A DNA stretch of 64,000 bases from Megascapheus bottae (lineage: Eukaryota; Chordata; Mammalia; Rodentia; Geomyidae). A model generated the notes under the pieces. That model was not told where the DNA came from, did not search any database, and saw only the letters and a list, made by a program, of their open reading frames with translations. Position numbers and translations under genes: made by a program. The stretch lies in assembly GCA_024803745.1 (NCBI GenBank), contig JANJXV010000154.1, positions 744,001-808,000 on the forward strand, written 5' to 3'. Of this stretch, positions 1 to 11,130 are shown in pieces (within the stretch, counting starts at the first letter, position 1; every line of letters starts with the position of its first letter).

Positions 1-504
1 TGAGAAAATTAGTAATTGGCAGCACCTGGTCCCTGAGAGAAATCCTTAGCACTGGTTCAAAAAAAGAAAGAAAATAATGAAAAAAATTAAAACTTGCTGA
101 GGAATCCATAAGGATAAACGTGCCTGTGAATAATCTTGTCATTTCAGATTCCCTCAAGAGCTTATGTCTCTCTATATTTTTTTCAAGTTTTTTTAAAGAT
201 ATTTACATATTTTCTATCTTTCTTAAACAGAGATAGCCATCCACAAAACACAAACACAAACTCTCACACAGTATACCACCCACCCATAAGTGTCTGGCTA
301 TGTATATATGTATAGTCATATGTATTGATCTGTCTCTCTATACTAATATATAAATGCATAAACATATATATTTAGACAAACCGGAAACATACATAGATAG
401 GTCTCACGCGTTTCCAGATTTTGTGCAAGTCTTCTGAGTGCAACTTATCATTGTATTGTTTGTCAAGATAGAGTCCCTCTAACTTTTGGCCAGCTTCTTG
501 TCCT
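1..504. other. Unannotated AT-rich sequence
   Basis: No gene or clear repeat is recognised. Bases 55-95 are A-rich and may be the tail of a SINE whose body lies mostly outside the window. The rest is AT-rich with short TA-type runs around 300-370. The only open frame is short and shows no domain. Confidence 0.5.
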
Positions 505-716
505 TTGATACTTTTTTCTGCCAGTCCTGGGTTTTGAACGCTAGGCCTGGATGCTGTCACTGAGCTTGAGCTTCTTGCATTAAGTAGTTTATTGCAGATA
601 AGAGTCTCATGGAGTTTCTGTCCTGGGCTGGATTTGAATTGTGATCCTCAGATCTCAAACTCCTGAGTAGCTAGGATGACAGTCTTGAGCTACCAGAACC
701 TGGTTCCTTTGCCTCT
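505..716 (-). repeat. SINE, ID/B1-dID type
   Basis: The plus strand reads as the complement of a tRNA-derived SINE. It has the 'tgccagtcctgggttttgaac' type start (RNA pol III B-box side), 'gagagtctcatgga' in altered form, and the 'ctcctgagtagctagga' end typical of the B1-like half. Limits are by eye. Confidence 0.7.
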
Positions 717-1905
717 TTTACCCTTTTTTTTGGCCCCACCACAGCCATGGTATCTACCTTCCTATGTTCTCTCCACCTGCCCCCAGACATGGGTCTGACA
801 GATGCTTTCCACCCACTTATTCATGTCCTCCTCTGTATTGGCTGACAGCTAAGACATGCACTCACTTGTCTGGATGCCAAACACAAAGCCATGTGATTGT
901 TTCTCAGTCTGGAACATCCTATCAGATTTATAGCTCCACAGAGGGTCAGGTTGATGCTCCTCTAGGGCTTCTTAAATTGTTCTGATATTAATCCACAACA
1001 CGTTTGTCATCACTTGTCCAGCTAATTCATGGACTAAAGCAGCATTCCCTACAAACTTAGATCCCAATACCATGAGGACACTAAAGGGTGCATTAGGAGT
1101 ATGACCTGCAGGTGGATGTGAGCCTGTCTAAGTTGGAGGGGATTTCTCCACCACAGGAAATGGAATACAAATTTAGAATCTGCTTTCATGAGGTGACAAT
1201 CTCTGGCAGATGTTCTTATCAAATGTGGCACTGCCTACTTCCAGCTTAAAACATGGGTTGATGACCCAGCATAACAGAGAATGTATTCACCCCGGCCCAA
1301 CACATAGGCTGGGACCCTGAACTTTCAGGTAGCATTTGGCTTTGAAGGTCATGAGATCTTAGTCTACAAATGATGAGCCCCCTCCCGTGAGGCATAGCAA
1401 ACGGAGCCAAAGTGCAACCCAGTTAAGCACCAGATCAAGCTTCCCTTCTTCAGTAGGGTATGGTCTGAAAACTGTGCATAGCTTCTGTTTGAAGCCAGTC
1501 CAGAAAGGAAAGTCCATGAAACTCTCATTTCCAGTTAACTGCCAAGGGGGTGGGGGAAGTCACAGGCTGGGGGATGCACAGGATGATCCATGGGCCCTGT
1601 GCAGCTACTGGGTCACCCCCTTCTGCATCTCAGCCTTTGGCTTTGAGCTCTGTGATCGTCAAGATGTGCACAGTCTGTACTCTGGCTGGCAGAAGAAAGG
1701 ACCCTGGGAAGACAATTGTAGACCCTTTGTGAGTGTAGGAAGGGGTAGGCTGGACACCCAGTCCAAGAGGAGCTAAAACTGGAGTCGAGGGGTGTGCAAG
1801 GAGTGGGTGTGAGGGTTGTGGGCAGTCACAGTCACGGCAGAGGTGGCTCTGTCTGTGGGGTGAGTGCCTCCCTGCAGGCACAGTACTGGACATATCAGAG
1901 ATCCA
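717..1905. other. Unannotated intergenic sequence
   Basis: I see no supported gene here. Open frames of 60-129 codons exist on both strands and overlap each other. None shows a domain, a splice pattern or a family motif, so they are taken as chance. Old repeats beyond recognition by eye may be present. Confidence 0.5.
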
Positions 1906-2035
1906 CATGAAAAGGAAAAGCTGGAAATGGCACTATGGTTCAAATGGTAGAGCATCAACCTTGAGCAAAAGAGCTCAGGGACAGTACCCAGGACATGTGT
2001 TCAAGCCTCATGACTGTAAAAGTAAAAGTACCAGG
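1906..2035 (+). repeat. SINE fragment, ID type
   Basis: The run 'ggtagagcatcaaccttgag' followed by 'gagctcagggacagtaccc' and 'ttcaagcctcatgact' matches the ID-derived half seen throughout the window in plus orientation. It ends in an A-rich tail near 2030. Confidence 0.7.
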
Positions 2036-3240
2036 ACTATGAGAGGGAACCTGGTACTCTCTTGGTCTAATCAGACCCAAGAAGAGGCCGGGATAGGCTG
2101 TGGAAAAACACAGAGAACATCTTCCCCCAGCTCATCCTGTCCTGCATGCAGGGACAGCCATGTAACTAGGGCTACGGTGAGATCATCTTCACCCCTGTGC
2201 TGCCATCTGAATTGTAGGCCTCTGTCCTGGCATGGGGTGTCCTGATGGCTGAGCAGGTGCCCTAACCCTAGATGGAGAGCAGCCACTGACTGTGGTAGCT
2301 AAGGAGAGATCTGTTCCATAGCTATCAGGCCACCCAGCATGGGAGCCATAACCACCCCTCACCCAGGTAGAGGCCAATGGTTTTCCAGGTGCTACTAACA
2401 TTGCCCCACCCCTAGCTCTGGGTACACGTGACATTCCCTCCACAAGGAGCAGGACTAAGTGAAGGATCAGGAAGCTGCCTATGGGCTTCAGATGATAGCC
2501 AGGCTGGCACTACAGATGGCCTCACTCTGTCACCACCTTCCCTGCCTCCATCATTCCTCCATCATGCCTCTCTACCTCCCACCCATTAACCTTGGAAACC
2601 AATGAACTGGGCTCTCATCATTCCTCTCATCTCTTCACCCACCTTGCCATGCATCCATCCCTCTGTCACTTCCACCCCACACACATCCCACCACCAGCCA
2701 CCCTGTAGCTTATGAGTATCCCAGAGGAAGCTCTTGGTGAAGGGTTTGTGACCACAAAACAGTTACTATCACCCGCTCCAGCCTGATCCACCACAGAATA
2801 AGAACAGCCAAGCAGGCACACACTGCAGCAGAGTTGCTCTGCTGCCACCCTGATTTCTTCATGGCTAGGACTTGGCTCTCCTCAGCCTCCCAGCTCAGTA
2901 ACCAGAACATTGTGCTTTCACAGAGCCATGGCTTCCAGTCTCCATGGACACAATGACATCAAGGTGATGCCAACTTCCCCATTTCTATATACTTCTAACT
3001 ATGGGATGGGAGCTGATGTTCTCTTCTGTGACTCCAACCGCTAAGAGGCTCATGCAGATTTCTATCCTTTGCTCATCATGGTGACTCTTTGGTTAACAAG
3101 TCACTGCTGGGCTTCCAGTTCACCACATATAGAACCCATACTCCAACACTTTTCTTAGAAGGACTGATGACTTTTAAATATTCTCTAGTTTTAAATTTCT
3201 AGTTCCTTCTCTCTTTCATTTATATATTTCCCTTCCTCAC
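2036..3240. other. Unannotated intergenic sequence
   Basis: No gene, RNA or recent repeat is recognised. The stretch is somewhat richer in GC (CCT/CAC-rich) than the rest of the window, mainly at 2070-2900. Several short overlapping open frames lack any domain. Confidence 0.45.
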
Positions 3241-3480
3241 ATACTTCCCTTTTTTTAACTTCCTTCTTTCATTCCTGGCCTTGAAGTCAAGACCTGGAGC
3301 TTTTTCTTAGCTTTTCTTTGCTCAAGGTAGCACTCTAGCTCTTGAGTCACAGCTCTACTTCAATCTTTGTTCTTGCTCTAAACTGGGAGTATGAGTCTCA
3401 TGCATTTTTCCCTTTGCTGGGTTGGTTTTAAACCACAATACTAAGATCAGGATCCTGAATATGCCTCGGATTACAGGTAT
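3241..3480 (-). repeat. SINE, degenerate ID/B1-dID type
   Basis: The plus strand shows the complement of the SINE. It starts with 'cattcctggccttgaa', then 'ctcaaggtagcactctagct' and 'gagtctcatgcat', and ends in a B1-like segment ('ggattacagg'). It is diverged, so it is old. Confidence 0.6.
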
Positions 3481-4424
3481 TATCTAATCAAAACAAATTC
3501 CTGATTTCTTTTTTAGACATAATTAGTTCTTTCAGGTGAGCCACCAGCCACTCATGCAAGAGCATTGCAGGATCCCAGCATTCATCTTGTCTCCAGTCTT
3601 ATTCCATCCATCTCACAATGGTCATCTAAAACACCCTGCTGCATGCCTGAAGTCGCAAGGAACGTTCTCAACGCCATGAGAAGCCCCCTTAAGCTCTGCC
3701 TCAGACAAGCCCAGCCCCCATCCCACTTCCACATGAGCATTTGTTTAGGAGAAATTTCCTGAGTACATCATCATCTTTTCCTCACCATTCAAATTTCATC
3801 TTTGGAGTCATTTCTCCCAGACAAAGAGGAACATGATCCATGGTTTGATAGCAGCTCCAGCTTCATACTCCCAGCCACCAACACCCCCCCATTACCCTGC
3901 CAGACACCTGAATTCAAGGACAATGTTTTCACTACCCCTGACTCTTATCAAATGTTTTAACTTATACAGTGCATTAAAATAATTTTACTAAATGGAATAA
4001 ACACATGGCATCAAGCTTCAGAATCTTTGCACCTGAACTTTTAGTGAATCACAGACACACCAGCATTTCTGTAGCCAACAGAAATCTTAGCTTTGAGATT
4101 TCAGCATTCCTGGTATCCAAGTTTGGATGTGCTTACACTGCCCTTAATGGGGCACTTCAATCACACAATCCCACAACAATCACTGTCATTTGACATTCAC
4201 TGGTAGGTGGTGCTAGGAAAAAGACTGATGTGCCAACTCCATGCTGGCTTGACCTATGCCATCTTCAAACCTGGAGCAAGTGGGGCTCCTCTCTCCATGA
4301 CACCTTTTGTCTACTACCCCAGGAGGACCTTTACCTTGAGACAAAATTATGAAGACTATCTCTACCAGCAAAGATTCCAGTGAGATGTGCCTACATGGAT
4401 AAAGCTAAAATCTCACTAAAGTGA
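3481..4424. other. Unannotated intergenic sequence
   Basis: Nothing is recognised with confidence. Open frames at 3565-3762 and 4005-4193 are short and domain-free. The style of 3560-3960 could be an ancient repeat such as L2, but I cannot support that by eye. Confidence 0.4.
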
Positions 4425-4660
4425 GGTTGTTGGCAGTGCTGGAGCCTGAACTCAGGGCCTGGGCACTAAGCATTTGTACTCAAGACTAGCCCTTTACCAC
4501 TTGAGCCCAAATTCCATTCCCAGCTGTTTTTATTTTTGGTAGTAAGAATCTATCAGACTTTCCTGTTCTAGGTGACTTGGAACTTCCATACTCAGATCTC
4601 AGCCTCGTGACCAGCCTGGATTAAAAGTGTGGATCAGCCATGCGCCACACCTGAGGACTT
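4425..4660 (-). repeat. SINE, ID/B1-dID type
   Basis: Complement of the two-part SINE: 'gaactcagggcctgggcact', 'ctcaagactagccctttacc', then 'ctcagatctcagcctcgtga'. It is diverged from the consensus seen elsewhere in the window. Confidence 0.7.
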
Positions 4661-5039
4661 TTGCCAGCACATTTTTTCCCAAAAATTAGAAGAGGAAGAT
4701 GTGGGAGGGTTGGGCTCATCCTGCCCTGCATATGAATGAGAGCATCAGCGCCTGAACTTCATTCCCTGTTGTAGGCTGCTGGAGGAAAAGGAAGCAAATA
4801 GGCACAGGCTGGCAGCAGATGCCACAGAACAACTTGTGACCAAGACTCCCAGAGCAGACCTCAGAATCGATGACAGAGTTGGATCTACCCAGTAACAGAG
4901 GCAGTGGTGACACCTGAAACTGCGCGTTTGAGCCTTTGCTGCTAGTAAACAGGGCCACCTATGTCTCAACGAGAAAGGTGAGATTTTGGTGGAGAAGGTG
5001 AGATTAAACATTATGTATCATGCCAGAAGACAGACTATG
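4661..5039. other. Unannotated gap before L1 remnant
   Basis: No gene or repeat is recognised. Two overlapping open frames on the minus strand (4716-4958 and 4745-5011) are in different frames and show no domain, so neither is supported. Confidence 0.4.
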
Positions 5040-5527
5040 AGGGGTCTTTTATTATTCCAAGTGAAATTTTGGATTTCCTCTTCTGTTTCTTTAAAGAATG
5101 ACATTGGGATATTGATGAATATTGCACTGAATTTGTAGATAGTCCCTATCAAGATTGCCATTTTTACAATATTACTTTTTCCAAACCAGGAGCATAGGTT
5201 TTTGCATTTCCTCAGTTCTGCGTTAATTTCCTTCTCCAGGGTCTATAGTTCCATCAAAAAGGTGCTTTACATTCTAAGTTAATTCCTAGGTATTTTATTT
5301 TCTTTGATAGCAAAATGAGTTGCTATCCTGATTCTTGCCTCATTCCTCTCATTTGTTGGCATATAGGAAGGCAGTTGACATTGAGGGTTAATTTTATACC
5401 CTGCTACCTTACCAAAGTTTTATATCAGCTCAAGCAGCTTCGGAGTAGAGTCTATAGGGTTCTTTAAATACAGAATCATGTCATCTGTAAGGAGAGAAAG
5501 TTTCAGTTCCTCTTTCCCTTTTCCTCC
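5040..5527 (-). mobile_element. L1 ORF2 fragment, inverted half
   Basis: This matches the reverse-transcriptase palm to thumb part of the L1s in the array (equivalent to about 19,577-20,069), in minus orientation. The FADDM catalytic region is recognisable in reverse near 5,460-5,500, followed by codons equivalent to '[16 protein letters not shown]'. The reading frame is broken. It abuts a second L1 segment in the opposite orientation, so the two together look like one L1 insertion with an internal inversion. Confidence 0.8.
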
Positions 5528-5935
5528 TCACTCCAGTTAGAATGGCCAAGATCCAGAAATCTAATAACGTATGCTGGAGGGGATGTGGCCAGGAGGGATC
5601 ACTACTACACTGCTGGTGGGATTGCAAACTCGTTCAACCACTATGGAAAGCACTATGGCAGTATCCCAAAAAGACTAAACATAGAGCTCCCCTGTGATCC
5701 AGCAATTTCACTACTTGACAATCGGCCAGATAGGACATACTAAATTCACTAGAACAATAACATTTATCACAGCACTATTTACTATAACAAAGGCATGGAA
5801 CCAACCCAGATGCCCGTCAGTTGATGAGTAGATCAAATATGGTGTTTTTACACAATGGAATTCTGTGCTTCTGTCAGAAAGAATGACATAGACGAATTTG
5901 TAAGGAAATAGAAAGACTGTAAAGTTTAGAAATTA
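5528..5935 (+). mobile_element. L1 ORF2 C-terminal fragment, sense half
   Basis: Plus-strand translation near 5,535-5,650 gives L1 ORF2 C-terminal sequence: 'TPVRMAK', then '[19 protein letters not shown]' with the CX3C...HC...C cysteine motif. Further on it encodes the 'NQPRCPSVDE'-like segment with an in-frame stop. It is equivalent to about 18,375-18,787 of the array L1, read backwards. About 790 nt of L1 between this part and the inverted half are missing. No 3' UTR or A-tail follows, because the copy stops at the CT tract. Confidence 0.8.
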
Positions 5936-5992
5936 GTTTCTGTCTCCTTCTCTCTCTCCTTCTCTATCTCTGTAAAATTTAGAAGTTCCTGT

Positions 5993-6122
5993 TTCTCTCT
6001 CTTTTCTCTCTTTCTCTCTCTCTTTCTCTCTCTCTCTTTCTGTCTCTTTCTTTCTGTCTCTCTCTTTCTGTCTCTCTCTGTCTCTCTCTCTGTGTCTCTC
6101 TCTCTCTGTCTCTCTCTCTGTC

Positions 6123-6197
<75 letters not shown>
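5993..6197. repeat. (CT)n / (TCTC)n microsatellite
   Basis: Long CT/TCTG-rich tract, pure (CT)n at about 6,130-6,197. It directly joins the 3' end of a minus-strand SINE, so it is probably the expanded (GA)-rich tail of that SINE. Open frames across it (Arg-Glu or Ser-Leu repeats) are artefacts of the tract. Confidence 0.9.
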
Positions 6198-6198
<1 letters not shown>

Positions 6199-6369
6199 AT
6201 CCTTAGGCTTGAACTCAGGGCCTGAGATACTTTTGCTCAAGGTTAGCACTCTACCATTTGAACAACAGTGCTGCTTCTGGCTTGCTCTTTTCACGTAGTA
6301 TTGAGGAATCTAACCCAGGCCTTCATCCTTGATAGGTTAGCACTCTACCACTAAGCCACACAGTCAGCT
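6198..6369 (-). repeat. SINE, ID-dimer type
   Basis: Complement of the ID-like dimer: 'gcttgaactcagggcctga', 'ctcaaggttagcactctacc', and a second half with 'ggttagcactctaccactaa'. A 14-base direct repeat with one mismatch (5,978-5,991 and 6,370-6,383, 'tttagaRgttcctg') flanks the SINE plus its CT tail and fits a target-site duplication. Confidence 0.75.
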
Positions 6370-6384
6370 TTTAGAGGTTCCTGA

Positions 6385-7111
6385 CAAAGGTTTTCCTACA
6401 TGCTATTATTTCTTCTGTGAGTGCTCTTAATGCTTGCTGAAGGTTGACTTTGTTTAGAAGACTTACCCTAATGCTCCCATATACAGAGATTCTATATATA
6501 GCTAAATGTTTTTCATTACTCAGAATTTCTCTATTGTGTATGTTCTGAAATGTACTGAAGACTGACTTCTGATTAAAAGTCATTGCACATTTGTTCTATT
6601 CATTAGTTTTCTTTTCTTCTATGGGAATCAGGTTTGTGATGAACACAGAAGTATGCCTTCCAGGTCAAACACTTTCCACATTTGTAATATTCATAAGGTT
6701 TTTCTCTCCTATGTGCATTTTATACTTAGTCATGCGTTCATGATGGATTTTTCATATTCTTATATTCATACGATTTTTATCCTGTGTCTGTGTGGTATCA
6801 TGCAAACTCAACTATGAGTTCTTCAAAAAAAATTTCCCTTTCATTTTATTCATAGGATTCTATCCTGTGGGTGTTTAGTGATAAATCTTGACTTGTGCCT
6901 TCTGGGGAAAAGACTGAACATTTGCTACATTCATTAAGGGTTTTATCTTGTGTTGGTTCTGTGACACAAGCTGAGTTTTCTTCCACAGACTAAAAAGTCT
7001 TTCCTATTTATTACATTGCTAAGGCTTCTCATATGTGTGAACTCTCTTACGCTTCCTGAAGGGTGAATACTGCACGAAAGACTTTCAACTTTGGTTATAT
7101 TCCTAAGGTTT
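6385..7111 (-). pseudogene. Downstream decayed zinc fingers
   Basis: Beyond the TAG that ends the open finger block, the minus strand still shows repeating 84-base finger periodicity ('tgtgtgaattctgttatgcc', 'cataaggtttttctc' type pieces). Cys and His codons are lost and frames change. The most distal finger-like trace is near 6,390-6,450. This is the extinct 3' part of the same exon. Confidence 0.65.
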
Positions 7112-8588
7112 CTAATATGTGTGAATTCTGTTATGCCTCCTGTAATGTGACTTCCATCTGAAGTTCTTACCACATTTGATGCACTCGTACAGTTTCTCTC
7201 CTGTGTGTGTTCTCTGATGCAATTTGAGGGAAGACTTCCATTTGAAAGACATTCCACATCGGTTACCTTCATAAGGTTTTTCTCCTGTTTGAATTGTCTT
7301 ATGCATGTTGAGGTTTGGCTTCTGTGTGAAGGACTTTTCACATATGTTACACTCATTAGGTGTTTCTCCTGAGTATATTCTCTGATGAACATGGAGTTTT
7401 ACCTTCCATTTGAAAGACTTTCCGCATTCACTACATGCATAAGTTTTCTCTCCTGTGTGTGTTCTATTATGCCCATCAAGATATGACTTCCACTTGAAGG
7501 TCTTTCCACATTTGTTGCACACATAAGGTTTCTCTCCTGTGTGTGTTCTTTGATGCAATTTGAGGGAAGATTTCTGTCTGAAAGACTTTACACATTGGTT
7601 ACATTCATAAGGTTTCACTCCTGTGTGTATTCTCTGATGAACACGAAGTTTTCCCTTACCTTGGAAAGACTTTCCACATTCATTACACTTAAAAGATTTC
7701 TCTCCTGTGTGTGTTATTTGATGAACTCGAAGGTGTATCTTCTGGGTGAAAGACTTTTCACATTTGTTACATTCATAAGGTTTCTCTTCTGTGTGTCTTC
7801 TCTGGTGCAAAGTGAGGTATGATTTCAGTCTAAAAGTCTTCCCACATTTATCCCATTCATAAGATTTCTCTTCTGTGTGAGATCTCTGATGTGTGCTGAG
7901 AGCTGAATTCTGGGCAGAAATTTTATTACGTTCCTCATATTCATAAGGTTTGTCTTCTCTTGGAGATCGAGGTTGGAGCGTCAGGTCTGACTTCTCAGAA
8001 ATTAATTTTCACACTTGACGTACGCATCACATATCTCAGGATATTTGCTCTGAGGTATTGTAAGGCGTATTTCATTACTGAAAGATTTCTCACATTCACT
8101 ACATATATGAGGAGTCTCTCCTGTGTACATTTTCGGATGTGTAGTGATGGTCGGTGTTAAGTACAATATTTTTCATCACACAGTACATTTAGCAGTTTTC
8201 CTCCCTCCCTGAAGAATTTCTTGGGCAGGGAGAACAGAATTACGATACTGCAGATCTTTTGGACTGTCACAATCATGAATAAAATGCTCTGAATATCCGA
8301 TGGATTTTTTAAGAACAGGAGACATACGAGATCTATATGCAGTATGCATCTCATCAGGCTTAGGAGACAGAAGCATGTTCTGACACTTTATGAACTCCTC
8401 AGTCCTCACCCCTAAGTTGTTACCGTTATTACTAATCAGCTCTGGATTATGTGTAGAGCTCAAATTTAAAGTTGTTGCAAATCTCACGTTTTCCTCCACT
8501 TCGATACTACTTGCAACTGCTACTTCTCAAAGACATTCATGTGGACTTTCCTGGCATGTCTTGAACACATTTTCCATTACCTGGACAT
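7112..8588 (-). pseudogene. Zinc-finger exon, broken
   Basis: The acceptor 'ttttag' precedes 8,588. The first codons continue the KRAB frame (DVQVMENVFKTCQESP) to a TGA at 8,529-8,527. The spacer then stays open to a stop at 8,178-8,176. An isolated degenerate finger ('HICSECEKSF') follows and is closed by TAA. From about 7,980 to 7,112, in another frame, lie eight C2H2 repeats with HTGEKPY-type linkers. Six have all ligands. The sixth has Gln for its last His ('HKTIQTGEK') and the seventh has Gly for its first Cys ('YEGNRC'). The block ends with TAG in a linker. The open block alone lacks a start context, so I treat it as a relic. A separately expressed finger-only protein is a weak alternative. 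Confidence 0.85.
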
Positions 8589-9025
8589 CTAAAATGAGTC
8601 ATAGAAAAAAAGACACAAACATACATGAGATACAAATATTCCTTACTGTAAAGGTAATGACTTTACTTTCCCATCCTAAGTGTTAGATATTTTAAAATAT
8701 AAAAGTGGAAATTGATTTGTGAGAAATATATGCTTTTCTCCCTAACCTATTAAGAAAATGATATTTTACAATGACCAATAATGTTTTTCTGTGTTTTAGT
8801 TCTCTTTTTATATCACAGGAAATATTTATTGAAATTACCCATCTATGTATTGCTACAGTTTTAAGCTGAATACTACCTATAATATACCTGCAGCTGTTTT
8901 TTTTCAAATACTGTTTTGTTTATACATTGAGGAATAGCTGCCTTTCTTTTATTTTTGAGAAATACTCTAAATATTGTGCTGTTTTGCATCTTTTTAAAAC
9001 TTTCTTTTCTTTTCTTTTCTTTTTT

Positions 9026-9190
9026 TTGTAGTTCATAGGCCTCGGCCCTGTCCCTGAACACTTCAGCAGAAGACTATAACCCCTATCCTTGAGCTACAGC
9101 CCCACTTCCTGTTTTCTAGAGTTAACTACTTATAAGAGTCTCACGTCCTGAGTACCAGATAGGATTACCTTACCCAGTTTCAATGCTGTT
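9026..9190 (-). repeat. SINE, B1-dID type
   Basis: The complement begins after a TTTTC-rich stretch (9,000-9,025): 'ggccctgtccctgaacactt', 'ttgagctacagccccacttc', then 'ttataagagtctcacgt'. It is truncated or diverged at its 5' end. Confidence 0.7.
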
Positions 9191-9504
9191 TGCTTATTAA
9201 CCATTAAGTGAGGAACACGAATTTTTTCTAGATTCAGCGGCCACAAGTTTGGTTTATATGTCTGTTTGCCTTTGATCCAAGCAAGAACGATTCTTGAGAG
9301 TAAGGTCTTACACCTATATCCCTTCAGTTACAACTTCTCACTAAAGTCTCAATTTAGGTATTTGTGGGAATTTTGAAATTTATTTCTTTCCATTTGAAGT
9401 CTTATAAAAATTCCTTTTCTAACACTCCTGTCCCTCAGAACCATGGAAGACCAGAAAATCCCCTGCTCATTGTCTAGTTAATTTTCTTATGTTGATTGAA
9501 ACTT

Positions 9505-9695
9505 TGTTGTTTTTTTTTCCTTCCATTCCTGGGTTTGAACTTAGGACCTAACCACTGTCCTTGGGTTTTCTCAAGACTAGTACCCTACCAATGAATTCAT
9601 TACTTCTGGCTTTTTCTATGTATGTTGTAATAAGGAATAAAACCTGTGTCTTTGTGCATGCTAGGCAAGCACTCTACCACTAGGATCAATTTCTG
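9505..9695 (-). repeat. SINE, ID-dimer type
   Basis: The T-run at 9,505-9,517 is the A-tail in reverse. It is followed by 'cctgggtttgaacttaggac', 'ctcaagactagtaccctacc' and the second ID half with 'gctaggcaagcactctacc'. Confidence 0.75.
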
Positions 9696-9834
9696 GTGGA
9701 AACGTCTGGTTTTGAATACCAGTCTCTTCCTACCAGCATAAAGATATTATCCTTATCAGAGAATAATGCCCTGACATTTTCCTTGTTTGCTCAATCATTT
9801 ATAGTCTTAGTTTTAAAGAAATGAAAGAATGATA

Positions 9835-9836
9835 TT

Positions 9837-9886
<50 letters not shown>

Positions 9887-9911
9887 TTTCCTTCCTTCCC
9901 TCTTTCTTCTC

Positions 9912-9975
<64 letters not shown>
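9835..9975. repeat. (TTTC)n microsatellite
   Basis: About 140 bases of TTTC repeats with a short CCTT/CCCT interruption at 9,885-9,910. It abuts the tail end of the next minus-strand SINE, which suggests it grew from the SINE A-tail. Confidence 0.95.
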
Positions 9976-10205
9976 GTTTTGCGGTCATGGGACTTGAATT
10001 CTAGACCTGGCTGTTCTTCCTGAGCTCTTCAACTAAAGGCTACTGCCCTATGTCTTTAGACACAACCCCACTTCCCATTTTCTATTGGTTCATTGGAGAG
10101 AAGAGTCTAAGGTGTTTTTGTGATAGGTCAGTCTTTGAACCTTGATCCTCAGATCTCAGCCTCCTAAGTAGCTAGGATTACAGGCATGAGCCACGGGCTC
10201 ATGGC
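9976..10205 (-). repeat. SINE, B1-dID type
   Basis: The complement reads 'gacttgaattctagacctgg', 'ttcctgagctcttcaactaa', 'gttcattggagagaagagtc', and 'gatcctcagatctcagcctc' followed by 'ctaagtagctaggattacag'. Both the ID-derived and B1-like halves are recognisable. Confidence 0.8.
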
Positions 10206-10304
10206 TTTCTCATTTTATTTTGTTTCACAGTGATTTCTACAGAGAAATCTAACTTTAACTCTACTGCCACACAGAATTCATCATATCACCCTATGATTCT
10301 TGGT

Positions 10305-10475
10305 GCCGGGGGTTTGGGCTAGCATGCACAAAGACCTGGTTCAGTTCCTTGGTACTACATACAAAGAAAAAGCCAGAAGTGGTGCTATGACTCAAGAAAT
10401 AGAGAGATAGCCTTGAGAAAACCCAAGGACCATGCTCAGGCCCTGAGACCAAGCATAGGATTGGGAAAAGAAAAT
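10305..10475 (+). repeat. SINE, ID-dimer type
   Basis: Plus-strand copy: 'gctagcatgcacaaagacct', 'cagttccttggtactacata', then 'agccagaagtggtgctatga' and 'gccttgagaaaacccaagga', closing with an A-rich tail. Confidence 0.75.
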
Positions 10476-10618
10476 GATTCTTGATTCATTCACAAAGAAT
10501 TCCATAGGTTCCACACAGGATTTAGGGTAACTAAGAATATTATTGCTCAGTACATCACAACATGAACTTACCAATGGGGCTCAGGCTCCAACATCAATAT
10601 GAAGATGCATTCACTCAC

Positions 10619-10708
10619 CTGTGATATTCTTGTCAGAGGAATTTCCTATCCAGAGTTCTGCACAGTGCTCTAGCTTGTCAATTAATACAGGTTTGGGAAC
10701 ACAGGGCC
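10619..10708 (-). CDS. KRAB-B-like exon
   Basis: A 90-nt exon bounded by an acceptor 'ttacag' and a donor 'GTGAGT'. With the single base carried from KRAB-A it reads 'GPCVPKPVLIDKLEHCAELW' and continues 'IGNSSDKNIT'. The K-P-x-L-I-x-x-L-E core followed by a Trp matches KRAB B/b boxes. It is open in the phase left by the preceding exon and leaves one base for the finger exon. Confidence 0.8.
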
Positions 10709-10829
10709 CTGTAAATTAGAAACAGTAGAGAATAATTGCTTATGCTGTGTCATCATTGCTTTAAGTTCGCAGACATCCTACTCACAAGTTATCTATTAAA
10801 TCTTTTCTCTCATTTCTCACTGGCTCCAT

Positions 10830-11130
10830 GGTTGACTTTTTCCCAGCTCTGGATTCATTTTCTATGGCATAAACTTAGCTGTCTTGCTCAAGGCTAGAAA
10901 AATACCAGTTTGAGTCCCAGCTCCACTTACATGCATAGGTCTTCATGCATGCTAGGCAAGCACTCAACCACAAAGTCAAACTCTTGACACTCCACTAACA
11001 TTTTTGAGGGGTTACTTGGAGTTATAGAGTTTCATGGCAATTTTTATGCCATTGCTGGCTTCAAATTAGAATTCTTAGATTTCTTCCTCCTGAATATTTT
11101 AAGATTACAGGCATGAAACATTGCACCTAG
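10830..11130 (-). repeat. SINE, composite or degenerate
   Basis: The complement shows ID-type pieces ('gctcaaggctagaaaaatac' and 'gctaggcaagcactcaacca') followed by a B1-like end ('aagattacaggcatga'). This may be two adjoining diverged SINEs. Confidence 0.6.

Larger units (their letters stand above)
8589..10618 (-). other. Intron between KRAB-B and finger exons
   Basis: About 2.0 kb with canonical ends. It holds three minus-strand SINEs, one plus-strand SINE and a (TTTC)n tract, listed separately. The remaining AT-rich stretches show no exon or RNA. Confidence 0.6.

Noticed and set aside
1387..1776. 129-codon plus-strand frame in the left flank
   Set aside because: It overlaps frames on both strands, has no motif, splice pattern or repeat-independent support, and its composition is that of the local DNA.
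5926..6298. Arg-Glu-rich and Ser-Leu-rich frames across the CT tract
   Set aside because: Dipeptide repeats produced by a CT microsatellite.
6943..7392. 149-codon minus-strand frame
   Set aside because: It is an alternative frame of the zinc-finger repeats, overlapping the true finger frame.
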